From the NCBI GenBank assembly GCA_910580105.1, contig CAJTWN010000017.1:1-29726 (forward strand): DNA of 29,726 nt, in the 5' to 3' direction. The notes under the pieces are model-generated. The model did no database searches and had not been told where the DNA came from. It saw only the letters and a list, made by a program, of their open reading frames with translations. Made by a program: the position numbers and the translations under genes. Shown here piece by piece: positions 6,169-15,007 of this stretch; within the stretch, counting starts at the first letter, position 1; each line of letters starts with the position of its first letter. Source of the stretch: an uncultured Clostridia bacterium. GTDB lineage: Bacteria > Bacillota > Clostridia > Monoglobales > Monoglobaceae.

Positions 6169-9100
6169 TTATTTTTCTTCATCCAACATCCATTTTGTTT
6201 CAATTCCATCATCCAGAATGTAATTATGCGTAATGGTTGCTTCAATTACATCTGTATAATACCAGCTGTTTTTTTGTAGATCAGAATATGGATTGAAATT
6301 CTGTGCTTTTACATATTCCTCAGATGGAGCACGACCCAGAATTTTGTTCATAACCGTCATCACTTCTGCACGGCTGATAGTTTTATCCGGCCGGAAGGTC
6401 TGATCCTCATAACCCTGTACAAATCCCAAATCAGCAAGTGCATAGATATACTGATAAGCCCAGCTGCTGCTATTAACATCCGGAAATTCTTTAATTTCCT
6501 CTGGTACTTCTGCCTTCAGCCATCTGGAAACCATTGCACTGAACTCTGCTCTTGTCATTGCATTTTCCGGTGCAAATGCCCCCCCTGGATATCCTTCCAG
6601 AATCTTCTGCTCAGCCAAATATTCCACAGCCTGCGCAGACCATCTGCCGGCATCAATATCGGTAAATACCGTTCCTGTCACCACCTTTGGTGCATCATAA
6701 GATTGTTTAATCACCCGGTAAAGTACCGTCGCCATTTCCTCACGCGTAATATCTCCTTCCGGCTGGACACTGCCATCCGGATAACCATTGATATATCCAA
6801 TATGCGTGGGGTGTTCATTGCCAAAGTAATCCGTTGTTACACCGCCGGTATCTGCGGTTGGTGTTGGTTTTGCAGTAGGTCTCGGCCCATAGTTTCCACC
6901 ACTGCCGATAACAACAGGATTGGATTTCACTGCATAATTCCATTCAGCTACCGGTCCGTAAAAAGCATTTAAACAATCACTCTGCGGTGTAGCTTTGCAA
7001 GAAACACACGCACCGCACCTACTGAAATATGCTGCACGAACTTTTTTGTTTTTATCCAGTGTGATTTTTTCACCATCAAACAATTTTCTTGCTGCATTTT
7101 TTTCATCCGAGGGATCACTACCATCTGTTGTATAATAAATAAAGGTATTTTCATCATCGGGATAACCATTGATAAACGTGATCTCTGTTCCCTTTTTATA
7201 CTCAATCGTTTCATTTTTATCGTTCACATCCGATAAATCTGTCTGCGGCATCCCTATATCATAAAAATGATATGCAAACACCTCTTGCTCTGTCGAAGTC
7301 CCGTCCTGTCCAACGAGCCATGCAGTGATATGAAGATCTTTCATAGAAGGCGTAACCATTATCGGAGAATTCTGATATTCCGCAATTTCTGAAGTTATAG
7401 TTTGACCAGAATCCCGCAAAGTATAGCTATAATAATACATTATAGCCATATTTTGATTGGTGGAAATTAACTTTATTCCATTTGCATATGGCGCCTTAGC
7501 AATTTCATGTACCGAATATCTTGTCCGCTGGTCAAAAGGAGAAGCTGCATATACTCTTCCATCCTCAAAGTTACCGGATTCTATAATATAATATTCGAAT
7601 ACACCTTTGCTCATTTCTGCACTTGCTGTTCCATAATCTTTCACAACATATGCACGCAAAGACATCGTTTTATCAATCAGAATCGGCTGGCCTGAATAAC
7701 GCACATCTACTCCATCACCGTTTCTGCGATAGAAAATATTATAATTTCCTGTCTGTGGTGTTCTGGGATCCAGCGAAATGGTTGCCGTCTGCTCGCCGTT
7801 ATAAACACCGGATTTCAGCGAAATCACCGGCGGAAGTATTGCAAAATGATAAAAATAAGTCTTTACTTCGCTGGATTTTCCCTCTTTGATGGTACGTACA
7901 TTCAGAACAGTATCCCCATTAATTTTCACAACATCCTGATATGCCTTCCAAATACCATCATTGCCAATAGAATATTCGATTTGTGCGCCGGGCGTCAGGG
8001 TATTCAAATGAATATCCAAAAGATTTCCATCACCGTCTATAACAGCTTCATCATATGTTCCGGACAGCCTATCCGCATAAGGCGCAGCCAAAATACCTGA
8101 ACCTTGAATTGAATATTCATACACTCCCTCCGGACTGATATTTCCATCCAATTCACTGGTAATGTTCAGTTTAAATGGCGCCGTTATATTGGTTCCTTCC
8201 TGGAGAGTTCCTACTTTTTCCGTCAACCCTTGGTCTTTATACGCAAGGCCTGTATTGGGGTCAATATAAATTTGATGAAAATCATCCATCAAAACTGTAT
8301 TTTGTACACCATTTACAGTGTAAGTAACCGTACCTCCCGGAGGTGCAAATACCGGCAGATACGCAATGGGGTCAGACAATACTGCACTTGGCGGAGCAAC
8401 TGGTGTTTCCGGAACAACATTATAGTAAAATACGCCAATATCGCTTTTTTGTCCCTGGGCATTTACTGCAACCGCTTTGATAATGGTCTCACCACGGATC
8501 TCTATCTTTTCGCCTGCAGCATATTCCTTTGTTGTGTCCAAACCAAGCATCGGATCAGCCGGGGGATAATTTTCTCCGCCCTTCTGTCCAATGGAATAAT
8601 AAATTTTTGTACCATTTGGTACAGGAAGGAATTGTGTTGTAAAGCTTTCTGTCCGTTCTGAATCATATACATATGTACCGACATTCAAAGTAGGAATCGG
8701 CTTAATTGGTTTCGCATATGCAATATCATAGGTTTCAACAGCAACATCCGAATAAATTTTCCCATTTTTAACCGTTACTGCCGACACCTTTGTATAACTG
8801 GAAATATTCAGGATTACACTGGCACTTTCTGCCTTTATTCTCGTTGAAGATACTGTTGGGTCAGAGCCATCCAATGTATAATACATCTCATACGCTTCAC
8901 TGAGCTGCGGTGCGAAAATTGTTACAACACCGGAATTTGCAAACTGCGTTGTTCCAGGAACAATGCTTGGTTTTTCCGGCTTAATGTAATAATTAAACGA
9001 CATTACCTGCCCAACTAAACCACTTCCTGTTTTTGCAAATGCTTTGATAACCATATCCTCAGTTATTTCAAGAACTGTTCCCGGAGTAAACACCGGACTG

Positions 9101-10839
9101 GTTTCTGTCGGTTCAGAACCATCAACTGTGTAATAAATGGTATCATCATAATTTGAAGAATACAAAGTAACTTTCGTTCCGCTTTCATAAACCCCCGGCG
9201 CTTCAAATGCGGAAACTACCGGACTATCCTTACGGACAATTGTATAATAGAAAGCAGCTACATCACTATAATCGTCACCAAATTTTGCCACTGCACGCAG
9301 AACTGTATTTTCAGTAATATTTATAGGAATATCCGCATACATCCTTCCGTTTGAACGTGGATCAGAGCCATCAACTGTATAGTAAATTTCTGCTCCGGTA
9401 GTTTCCGTATTAAGGACTACCTGATAAATATTATTATCATTTCCACCAGAAGGATTCGCCGTTGGAGTTTTGGGCCGGAACCCAAAATAATAGGTAGACA
9501 CATCACTCTTTTCTTCACCGCGAACAGTAAGTAATTTCAGAGTTGAGGTTTGTCCAACATCAATTTTTCGGAGTGTTTTTATTACCTTAACCCACTGTGT
9601 TTGTGGATCGGAACCGATATTTTCAGCTGTACACTGTTCTGCTGTCAAATTCGAAAAAGTATAATAAATTTCATTTTCATCTGCAATATTTTTATCTCCC
9701 TGTTCGCTGTCAGTTGCCCAAACAGAAATCGTCTGATTTGTCACATAATAATTGGGGACCTTATCCGCAGCTGTGCCGCCTTGTATAAAATACAAAGTCG
9801 GAGCCGGTGGGATAATAATATAACGATAGGAGACAACCCGGCTGGTCTTTCCGTCTGCCGTACGTTTCGCATAACACTGAATCGTAGAAGTTCTGTCAAT
9901 TTGAATTGGCTTCTCTGGATTAAACAAAGTATATTTACTCTCATCAGGCGTAGCAGGCACAGAAGAATCCAGGGTATAATAGACTTCAGAATCCTTATCT
10001 GCACGAAGAGAAACCGACTGTTTTACTGAATAACTTCCAGGCTGAACGTCCGGAATCGGTGCATTTGGCATAGTTTTATTTTTTATGATAATTTGATGAT
10101 ATCCGCCATTGACAATATTCGTATCAAAGGTTGGCCGAAAATCAGGGGAATTATTATTCTTTGCTAAAAGCTCCAATCCGTAATTTTGTTCAGCCGAAGT
10201 ATCAAGTTCAATAAATACTTCTGTAGAACCTGTTTTTAAGGGTTTCAGCTGAAGCCGGCAAAGACTATACCAATCCACATCTTTATCCGGGAATTTTTCA
10301 TCTTTACCACTGATTAAAATTGTCGCATAAGCCGTTTGATAGGTCTTGCCGCCAATTTCCTCTGTACTGGTGCCATAGGCATGTACATAAAGTCCGGGCA
10401 CAACATCCGGAAGGTTATCATCATCAACGACTCCGTCATCTCCGACATTTCCTTTGTCTCCGGTAGCAACCGACGTGAAAGGATATTTATAATCCAACGG
10501 GTTTTTTGCATTATCAATCGGCGAAAAATATTCTCCGTCATAATAAAATTTCACTGTATAACCTGCAAGATTATAATGCTCTTCATCCGCAGTTTCGGCT
10601 TTATTGGGTTTATCAATATCCAAGAAAATGTCAGCCTCATCGCCAATGTAAACTTCACTAACATTATTTATCTCTGCGGACTCTGCAACATTTGCATGCA
10701 CATAAACGCTGCGGTTTCCTTTGTCACTGCTTCCTGCTGCAAAAACATTGACAAACATCAAGGTGTTCAGCATTAAAATAACTGCAAGCAAACAGCATAG
10801 CCCTTTATACCTTCCATCCCGATTCCAAGAAAATTTCAT
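6169..10839 (-). CDS. Giant SLH-anchored surface protein with chitobiase C-terminal-like repeats
   Basis: This is a 1556-residue secreted protein. Residues 1-35 form a long signal peptide (hydrophobic CCLLAVILMLNTLMFVNVFAA). Residues about 45-245 resemble a cohesin-like beta-sandwich (GDEADIFLDI, AGYTVKFYYDGEYFSP). From about 255 to 1290 there are about eleven copies of a unit with the hallmark YYTxDGSxP, typical of chitobiase/beta-hexosaminidase C-terminal domains. Clear copies read IYYTVDGSDP, IYYTVDGSEP, MYYTLDGSDP and IYYTTDGSDP; others are diverged (IYYSIGQKGG, IEYSIGNDG). A Pro/Thr-rich linker (PRPTAKPTPTA, near 1315) leads to three SLH domains with DITREE, MTRAE and ISRAE motifs, which bind pyruvylated cell-wall polymer in known cases. 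No catalytic domain is visible. A Cys cluster CGACVSC plus one more Cys sits near 1270-1285. It is last in the operon, 59 bases after the gene before it, with AGGAGAGGAAG upstream of the start. A role as cell-wall scaffold or glycan-binding fibre is inferred. Confidence 0.88.
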   Translation of the reverse strand: MKFSWNRDGRYKGLCCLLAVILMLNTLMFVNVFAAGSSDKGNRSVYVHANVAESAEINNVSEVYIGDEADIFLDIDKPNKAETADEEHYNLAGYTVKFYYDGEYFSPIDNAKNPLDYKYPFTSVATGDKGNVGDDGVVDDDNLPDVVPGLYVHAYGTSTEEIGGKTYQTAYATILISGKDEKFPDKDVDWYSLCRLQLKPLKTGSTEVFIELDTSAEQNYGLELLAKNNNSPDFRPTFDTNIVNGGYHQIIIKNKTMPNAPIPDVQPGSYSVKQSVSLRADKDSEVYYTLDSSVPATPDESKYTLFNPEKPIQIDRTSTIQCYAKRTADGKTSRVVSYRYIIIPPAPTLYFIQGGTAADKVPNYYVTNQTISVWATDSEQGDKNIADENEIYYTFSNLTAEQCTAENIGSDPQTQWVKVIKTLRKIDVGQTSTLKLLTVRGEEKSDVSTYYFGFRPKTPTANPSGGNDNNIYQVVLNTETTGAEIYYTVDGSDPRSNGRMYADIPINITENTVLRAVAKFGDDYSDVAAFYYTIVRKDSPVVSAFEAPGVYESGTKVTLYSSNYDDTIYYTVDGSEPTETSPVFTPGTVLEITEDMVIKAFAKTGSGLVGQVMSFNYYIKPEKPSIVPGTTQFANSGVVTIFAPQLSEAYEMYYTLDGSDPTVSSTRIKAESASVILNISSYTKVSAVTVKNGKIYSDVAVETYDIAYAKPIKPIPTLNVGTYVYDSERTESFTTQFLPVPNGTKIYYSIGQKGGENYPPADPMLGLDTTKEYAAGEKIEIRGETIIKAVAVNAQGQKSDIGVFYYNVVPETPVAPPSAVLSDPIAYLPVFAPPGGTVTYTVNGVQNTVLMDDFHQIYIDPNTGLAYKDQGLTEKVGTLQEGTNITAPFKLNITSELDGNISPEGVYEYSIQGSGILAAPYADRLSGTYDEAVIDGDGNLLDIHLNTLTPGAQIEYSIGNDGIWKAYQDVVKINGDTVLNVRTIKEGKSSEVKTYFYHFAILPPVISLKSGVYNGEQTATISLDPRTPQTGNYNIFYRRNGDGVDVRYSGQPILIDKTMSLRAYVVKDYGTASAEMSKGVFEYYIIESGNFEDGRVYAASPFDQRTRYSVHEIAKAPYANGIKLISTNQNMAIMYYYSYTLRDSGQTITSEIAEYQNSPIMVTPSMKDLHITAWLVGQDGTSTEQEVFAYHFYDIGMPQTDLSDVNDKNETIEYKKGTEITFINGYPDDENTFIYYTTDGSDPSDEKNAARKLFDGEKITLDKNKKVRAAYFSRCGACVSCKATPQSDCLNAFYGPVAEWNYAVKSNPVVIGSGGNYGPRPTAKPTPTADTGGVTTDYFGNEHPTHIGYINGYPDGSVQPEGDITREEMATVLYRVIKQSYDAPKVVTGTVFTDIDAGRWSAQAVEYLAEQKILEGYPGGAFAPENAMTRAEFSAMVSRWLKAEVPEEIKEFPDVNSSSWAYQYIYALADLGFVQGYEDQTFRPDKTISRAEVMTVMNKILGRAPSEEYVKAQNFNPYSDLQKNSWYYTDVIEATITHNYILDDGIETKWMLDEEK

Positions 10840-10898
10840 ACTTCTTCCTCTCCTAAAACACTTTGCTGATATTTATCATTGTTTTACCTGTTATCAGT

Positions 10899-12077
10899 TT
10901 ACATTAAGTTCAAAAGCCGCGCACACATTACTGCAGTCTCTGCACGGGTCGCATTTCCCAACGGATTAACACCACCGTCAGAACCAACAATAATTCCTTT
11001 GGCAACCATAGAAGCCATAGAAACCTCTGCATAGTCCGAGATGCTACCTTTATCATTAAACTGATCCAAAATACTTAAATCCTGTGTCTCTTCTATATAA
11101 CCTTTCTCTAAAAAGGCACGGTAAGCCAATGTAATAATATCCTGTCTGGTTATATGCGCTTCCGGCATAAACAAACTGCCGTCACCTTTTGCAATACCGG
11201 CAGCTTTCGCACTGCCAATTGCCCGGTAATAATAACTGTCTGCCGGTACATCTTCAAAATTCTCTGTAAACTCCTGTTCAATGTTTAACATTCTGCTGAG
11301 TATCAGGATGAAATCGCCGCGTTTAATATTCTCTGACGGTGCAAAGGTTACATCCGATGTACCTTTTATTATTCCTCTTGCATTCAACAGCTCAATGGAT
11401 TCTTTTGCCCATTCATAACCGGCAAGATCCTGAAATCCCTGCTGTCCATTTGTATTCTCATTACCTGTGCTACCGGTAATACCAGTGCCGCTTGAACCAC
11501 TTGGACCACTTGGACCACTTGGACCGCTTGGACCACTTGGTCCGCTTGGTCCGCTTGGAACATCATTGCCGCCACCATTTCCAATGGTTACTGACACCTT
11601 TTCTTCCGAAATGCTAAACAGAACATCAGCTTTTTCAGCTGCCTCTTCTTCAGTGGCTTCCTTTGCCGCTTCTTTTACCGTAAAATTCAAAGCAAATTTC
11701 CCAGCCTTTTTAGCTGTAAAATGAAAGACACCAATTGTTCCGTCCGCAGCCGGCTGATCAATTACATTCATCAGTGTAAATTTTCCATTATCTGTTTCAT
11801 TAATTCCTTTATTGTTTGCCGCACTGGTTCCCTTCAAATCAAAACTCTTTAAAGCAGCCATGGTCTGGTCATAAGTACCGCTTAAATGATAGGAAAAAAC
11901 TGGTGTATCACCGGAAATTTTCACCGTCAAATCGAAGGAATCTCCCACCTTTACATTGGTATCACTGGCTGATATCGAAAGCTTTGCAGAACCGGCGCCG
12001 CCAACTGCCATTACAGAAATACAACTGAATACAAAACACAAAACTGTTATTATGGAAACAATTTTTTTCATTTTCAT
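10899..12077 (-). CDS. SLH-anchored cohesin-like protein with Gly-Pro-Ser linker
   Basis: This 392-residue secreted protein has a signal peptide at 1-25 (KKIVSIITVLCFVFSCISVMA). A cohesin-like beta-sandwich at about 30-165 opens with LSISASDTNVKVGDSFDLTV and has YDQTMAALKSF, the strand pattern of cohesins. A glycine-rich collagen-like linker of GPS triplets spans about 172-195. Three SLH domains fill about 215-392 (motifs IKRGD, ITRQD, ATRAE). Only the last SLH keeps the classic TRAE, so polymer binding may rest mainly on that one or on variant motifs. The ATG overlaps the upstream TGA (ATGA), a sign of tight translational coupling with the dockerin gene. The protein could display a cohesin on the cell wall for the dockerin partner or for other dockerin enzymes encoded elsewhere. 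That pairing is inferred from order and domains. Confidence 0.87.
   Translation of the reverse strand: MKMKKIVSIITVLCFVFSCISVMAVGGAGSAKLSISASDTNVKVGDSFDLTVKISGDTPVFSYHLSGTYDQTMAALKSFDLKGTSAANNKGINETDNGKFTLMNVIDQPAADGTIGVFHFTAKKAGKFALNFTVKEAAKEATEEEAAEKADVLFSISEEKVSVTIGNGGGNDVPSGPSGPSGPSGPSGPSGPSGSSGTGITGSTGNENTNGQQGFQDLAGYEWAKESIELLNARGIIKGTSDVTFAPSENIKRGDFILILSRMLNIEQEFTENFEDVPADSYYYRAIGSAKAAGIAKGDGSLFMPEAHITRQDIITLAYRAFLEKGYIEETQDLSILDQFNDKGSISDYAEVSMASMVAKGIIVGSDGGVNPLGNATRAETAVMCARLLNLM
11489..11559 (-). repeat. 9-bp tandem repeat encoding Gly-Pro-Ser triplets
   Basis: About seven to eight near-identical 9-base units (plus-strand unit CCACTTGGA or CCGCTTGGT) lie inside the cohesin/SLH gene. 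Each unit encodes one GPS triplet. Differences between units are limited to synonymous third positions (A/G/T). The linker can gain or lose triplets by slippage without a frameshift. Confidence 0.85.
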
Positions 12078-13141
12078 AAGCTATCCACACCTCTCTCTAT
12101 TGATTTCTTCATAATTTCAAGGTCGAAAACATCAAGCTTGCCGTCACGGTTAAAATCATAGAAATAAAGTGCGTCTTTGCTGCCCGTTATTTCCTGATAG
12201 TTTTCTTTATACACGGACATAAACAAATTATAATCAGCAAGGGTAATCTTTCCATCATCGTCAATATCCCCTGCCCGGAAATCCTTTTGTTCGATTGTAA
12301 GTGTTTTGTCTCCGTTAAAGTTTTGATTGTTTAACTGTACCGTGGTATATCCATATCCCTCCAACACTAAATCATAGGCACCCGCAAGTATATTCTGTGT
12401 GATTATACAGGTCGGGGTTGAGGTCGATGTGTCCAAATTTCCACCTTGTGTCAGAGAACGCTGATCCAAAACAGCATAATAACTATTCCCCGTTGACTTA
12501 TTGGTCATAGTCAACTTAATCTTACTGTCCGCGGTATTTTGGGCATAGGACATATCATCAAAGATAATTTTAACCGTTGCCAATACCCCTTTATTATCCG
12601 ATTGGCTGGGGCTGACAGTAATTGTTGTCGCTTCTGCCGAAGCAAAATCTTCATTATTATAAGAAACAAAAGAATTATCATTATCCAATGTAAGGGTAAG
12701 ATCTCCGGTTCCTTCAAAAGTCAAAATACAAAAATCATCATTTCCGGTCAAATCTATAATGCTTTCTGCACCGGATGGACCTGAACCAACTCCGACGGCA
12801 GCCAGCTGCAGCTTTTTATTTTCATTCACCTTAATCGGCTCCTGCGGAACGTAGAAAGGTTTATGATCTAATAAATACTCTACGGATTTATATTTAACAT
12901 TGCCGGAAAAATTGATATAGGTCTGCAAGGTATCCGCACGTCCGGTATATCCTTCAATACTGACCTTTACTTTCATCTCACCACTAAGCGTTGTCGTGTC
13001 TGAATTGGTAACATCTGTAAATACCACACGGATATCCGGTGCAGCCATAACAGATAAAGAACCAATAAACGTCATAATAAGTGCCGCCGCCATCATTACA
13101 CAAAGTATCCGTTTTGCCGCATTTCTTGCTTTTACTCCCAC
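12074..13141 (-). CDS. Secreted cohesin-like protein with C-terminal dockerin
   Basis: This is about 355 residues from the GTG at 13141, which has GGAGG eight bases upstream. A TTG at 13171 and an ATG at 13156 are in frame but have poor ribosome sites. The signal peptide follows the start (RILCVMMAAALIMTFIGSLSVMA). Residues about 37-180 look like a cohesin-like or similar beta-sandwich (GEMKVKVSIEGYTG, YINFSGNVKYKSVEY). A middle beta domain follows at about 185-285, and the type I dockerin is at about 290-350. Its two calcium-binding segments read DIDDDGKITLADYNLF and DFNRDGKLDVFDLEIM, an F-hand pair with Asp/Asn at the expected positions. It is the first gene of the operon, with a strong promoter at 13203-13231. 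The dockerin should bind a cohesin; the nearest candidate is the SLH-anchored protein encoded next. No catalytic domain is seen. Confidence 0.85.
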   Translation of the reverse strand: MGVKARNAAKRILCVMMAAALIMTFIGSLSVMAAPDIRVVFTDVTNSDTTTLSGEMKVKVSIEGYTGRADTLQTYINFSGNVKYKSVEYLLDHKPFYVPQEPIKVNENKKLQLAAVGVGSGPSGAESIIDLTGNDDFCILTFEGTGDLTLTLDNDNSFVSYNNEDFASAEATTITVSPSQSDNKGVLATVKIIFDDMSYAQNTADSKIKLTMTNKSTGNSYYAVLDQRSLTQGGNLDTSTSTPTCIITQNILAGAYDLVLEGYGYTTVQLNNQNFNGDKTLTIEQKDFRAGDIDDDGKITLADYNLFMSVYKENYQEITGSKDALYFYDFNRDGKLDVFDLEIMKKSIERGVDSL

Positions 13142-13202
13142 TCTTTTTTCCTCCATTTCTTCTACATCCAAAAAAAGACATAGTTATACTTTTATAAACC
13201 TT

Positions 13203-13231
13203 ATAATACCACAAATTAAAGATTGAGTCAA
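13203..13231 (-). promoter_or_regulatory. Sigma-A promoter of the surface-protein operon
   Basis: On the minus strand there is a -35 TTGACT (13226-13231), a 17-base spacer and a -10 TATTAT (13203-13208). It drives the dockerin, cohesin/SLH and giant SLH genes. The leader is about 55 bases. Confidence 0.78.
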
Positions 13232-13716
13232 GCAATACGAAAAAAAATCTTTTGCTGCTCATCGTAGTTTGTATGTGTTTAAAACGATATATACTCCACT
13301 TTCAGGAATAACCTTCACATTTAAGGAATATTTTACTTAATATTTATATTTTTGAAAGATTCTTCATATAGTATAAAAAATAAAGAGGATATATTGAAGC
13401 CATAAAATAAAAAGTCAAGTATAAATTTGATTTGAATTTGTGAATCCTGCATAGTATTATAAATTTATCTGCTTTCTCTTCTTTTAATTCTCTATACATT
13501 TTTACTAAAAAACCTTCTTCTTTTGGAATTGGAATTATGTTTTTAACAGAATCTTCATCTGTTTATATTTTGTTTATATAATGTTTATAAAAATTTTATT
13601 TCTTTTCTGTATATATTAGACATAGTATGTTCGTGGAAAATTTAAGAAAAGATACAAGCAAAATAAGTATATAATATGGGTTGTAGCGTTTGGTATGTGA
13701 TGAAAAGGAGATTGAA
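13232..13716. other. AT-rich intergenic region between surface operon and GT2 gene
   Basis: This is 485 bases of strongly AT-rich DNA between divergent genes. It holds the small minus-strand frame at 13344-13499 and several TATAAT-like boxes on the plus strand. The most likely -10 for the glycosyltransferase is at 13670-13675 (TATAAT) but has no good -35. Composition is poorer in GC than the flanking genes. I see no repeat, terminator or known RNA here. Confidence 0.4.
13344..13499 (-). pseudogene. Possible small ORF or gene remnant, 51 codons
   Basis: This ATG-initiated frame of 51 residues begins MYRELKEEKADKF and has a hydrophobic stretch, NLYLTFYFMASIYPLYF, near the C-terminus. The same frame stays open for about 22 more codons upstream (with IIPIPKEEGFLVK) without a usual start codon, then meets a stop. 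The charged helical part followed by a membrane-like segment looks protein-like. The ribosome site is weak (GAAGAAGG, 13 bases away). It may be the 3' end of a decayed gene. I do not recognise it. Confidence 0.25.
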
Positions 13717-14970
13717 ATGAAAACAATCATTTGTTTAAACTGTATAATATCTGTGGTGTTTACATTATGTTACGCTTACCAATTTTTCTATATATTTGTT
13801 GGGCTTTTAAAAAAGCCTAAGGAAACAGATACAGAAAAACTACATAAATTTGCTGTGGTTATTTCTGCCCGGAATGAAAGGGACGTTATCGGACAGCTCA
13901 TTCAGTGCATTAACAAGCAGAACTATCCGAAGGAGCTTCTTGACGTCTTTGTGGTCGCAGACAACTGTACCGATGATACGGCGGCAGTTGCTCGTCAGGC
14001 TGGCGCTGTTGTTTATGAACGTTTTAACAAAGAACAAGTCGGAAAAGGCTATGCACTTGACTGGATGTTTAACATTATCCAGACTGAATATGCCGAAAAA
14101 AATTACGAAGCATATATCATTTTTGACGCTGATAATCTTCTTGACCCAAATTATGTCATGGAAATGAACAAAACCTTTGACAATGGATACCGTATTATTA
14201 CCAGTTACCGCAATTCCAAAAATTATGACAGTAACTGGATTTCAGCGGGATATTCCCTCTGGTTCCTGCGTGAAGCAAAATTCCTTAATAATCCAAGAAT
14301 GCAGCTCGGCTGCAGCTGTGCAATTTCTGGTACAGGTTTTCTGGTCAGTGCTGACGTGATTAAAGAAAATGGCGGATGGATACATCACCTTCTGACCGAA
14401 GATATTGAATTCACCATTGACAGCGTCGTCCACGGCGAAAAAATCGGCTATTGCGCCAAAGCTGTGCTGTACGATGAGCAGCCGACCAAATTTTCACAGT
14501 CCTACCATCAGCGTCTGCGCTGGGCAAAAGGGTTTTATCAGGTATTTGCAAATTATGGCGGCAAACTTGCTTCTGGTATCGCAAAGAGAAGTTTTTCCTG
14601 CTTTGACATGCTAATGACCATTATGCCAGCAATGCTTCTGACTCTGCTCAGTACGCTAATTAATGCAATTGCAATTCCAATGGGTATAATATCCGGTTCA
14701 CCTGATACTCCGGTTTTGATCGCCACACTTGCACATACATTATTGAATTTCTATGGTTTATTCTTCCTATTGGGATGTATTACCACCATCACAGAATGGC
14801 AGCAGATTCATTGCAGAGCCTGGAAAAAACTTGTTTATATGTTTACATTTCCACTCTTTATGATTACCTATGTACCAATCGCAATCGTAGCTTTATTCAA
14901 AAAAATCGAATGGAAACCAATCAAACATTCGGTTGTCAAAACATTGGACGAAGTAAAAATAGATGTATAA
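13717..14970 (+). CDS. Membrane GT2 glycosyltransferase
   Basis: This is a 417-residue processive-type family 2 glycosyltransferase. An N-terminal membrane helix (about 3-30) is followed by the catalytic domain. Landmarks are VVISARNERDVIG (about 48), VVADNCTDDT (about 81), the DxD in IFDADN (about 137), the acid in LLTEDIEFT (about 228) and QRLRWAKG (about 268), the Q/RxRW motif. Three to four hydrophobic segments follow (about 295-405). This layout resembles cellulose-synthase-like and poly-GlcNAc-type enzymes that polymerise and export a glycan from the inner face of the membrane. The sugar is not readable. The start at 13717 follows AAAAGGAGATTGAA; an in-frame TTG at 13690 is less likely. 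It is a single gene with its own terminator, divergent from the surface operon, so a cell-surface polymer is a natural guess. There is no partner subunit beside it. Confidence 0.87.
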   Translation: MKTIICLNCIISVVFTLCYAYQFFYIFVGLLKKPKETDTEKLHKFAVVISARNERDVIGQLIQCINKQNYPKELLDVFVVADNCTDDTAAVARQAGAVVYERFNKEQVGKGYALDWMFNIIQTEYAEKNYEAYIIFDADNLLDPNYVMEMNKTFDNGYRIITSYRNSKNYDSNWISAGYSLWFLREAKFLNNPRMQLGCSCAISGTGFLVSADVIKENGGWIHHLLTEDIEFTIDSVVHGEKIGYCAKAVLYDEQPTKFSQSYHQRLRWAKGFYQVFANYGGKLASGIAKRSFSCFDMLMTIMPAMLLTLLSTLINAIAIPMGIISGSPDTPVLIATLAHTLLNFYGLFFLLGCITTITEWQQIHCRAWKKLVYMFTFPLFMITYVPIAIVALFKKIEWKPIKHSVVKTLDEVKIDV

Positions 14971-14974
14971 TTTT

Positions 14975-15007
14975 AAACGCCATCCAATCTATAGGATGGC
15001 GTTTTTT
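14975..15007 (+). terminator. Rho-independent terminator of the GT2 gene
   Basis: The stem CGCCATCC/GGATGGCG (14978-14985 with 14994-15001), extended by A-T pairs, has an 8-base loop and then a run of six T. It starts five bases after the stop codon. Confidence 0.92.

Noticed and set aside
11467..11724. Plus-strand frame rich in Gly-Pro-Leu repeats
   Set aside because: The repeats are the complement of the GPS-encoding units in the cohesin/SLH gene. There is no ribosome site or signal peptide.
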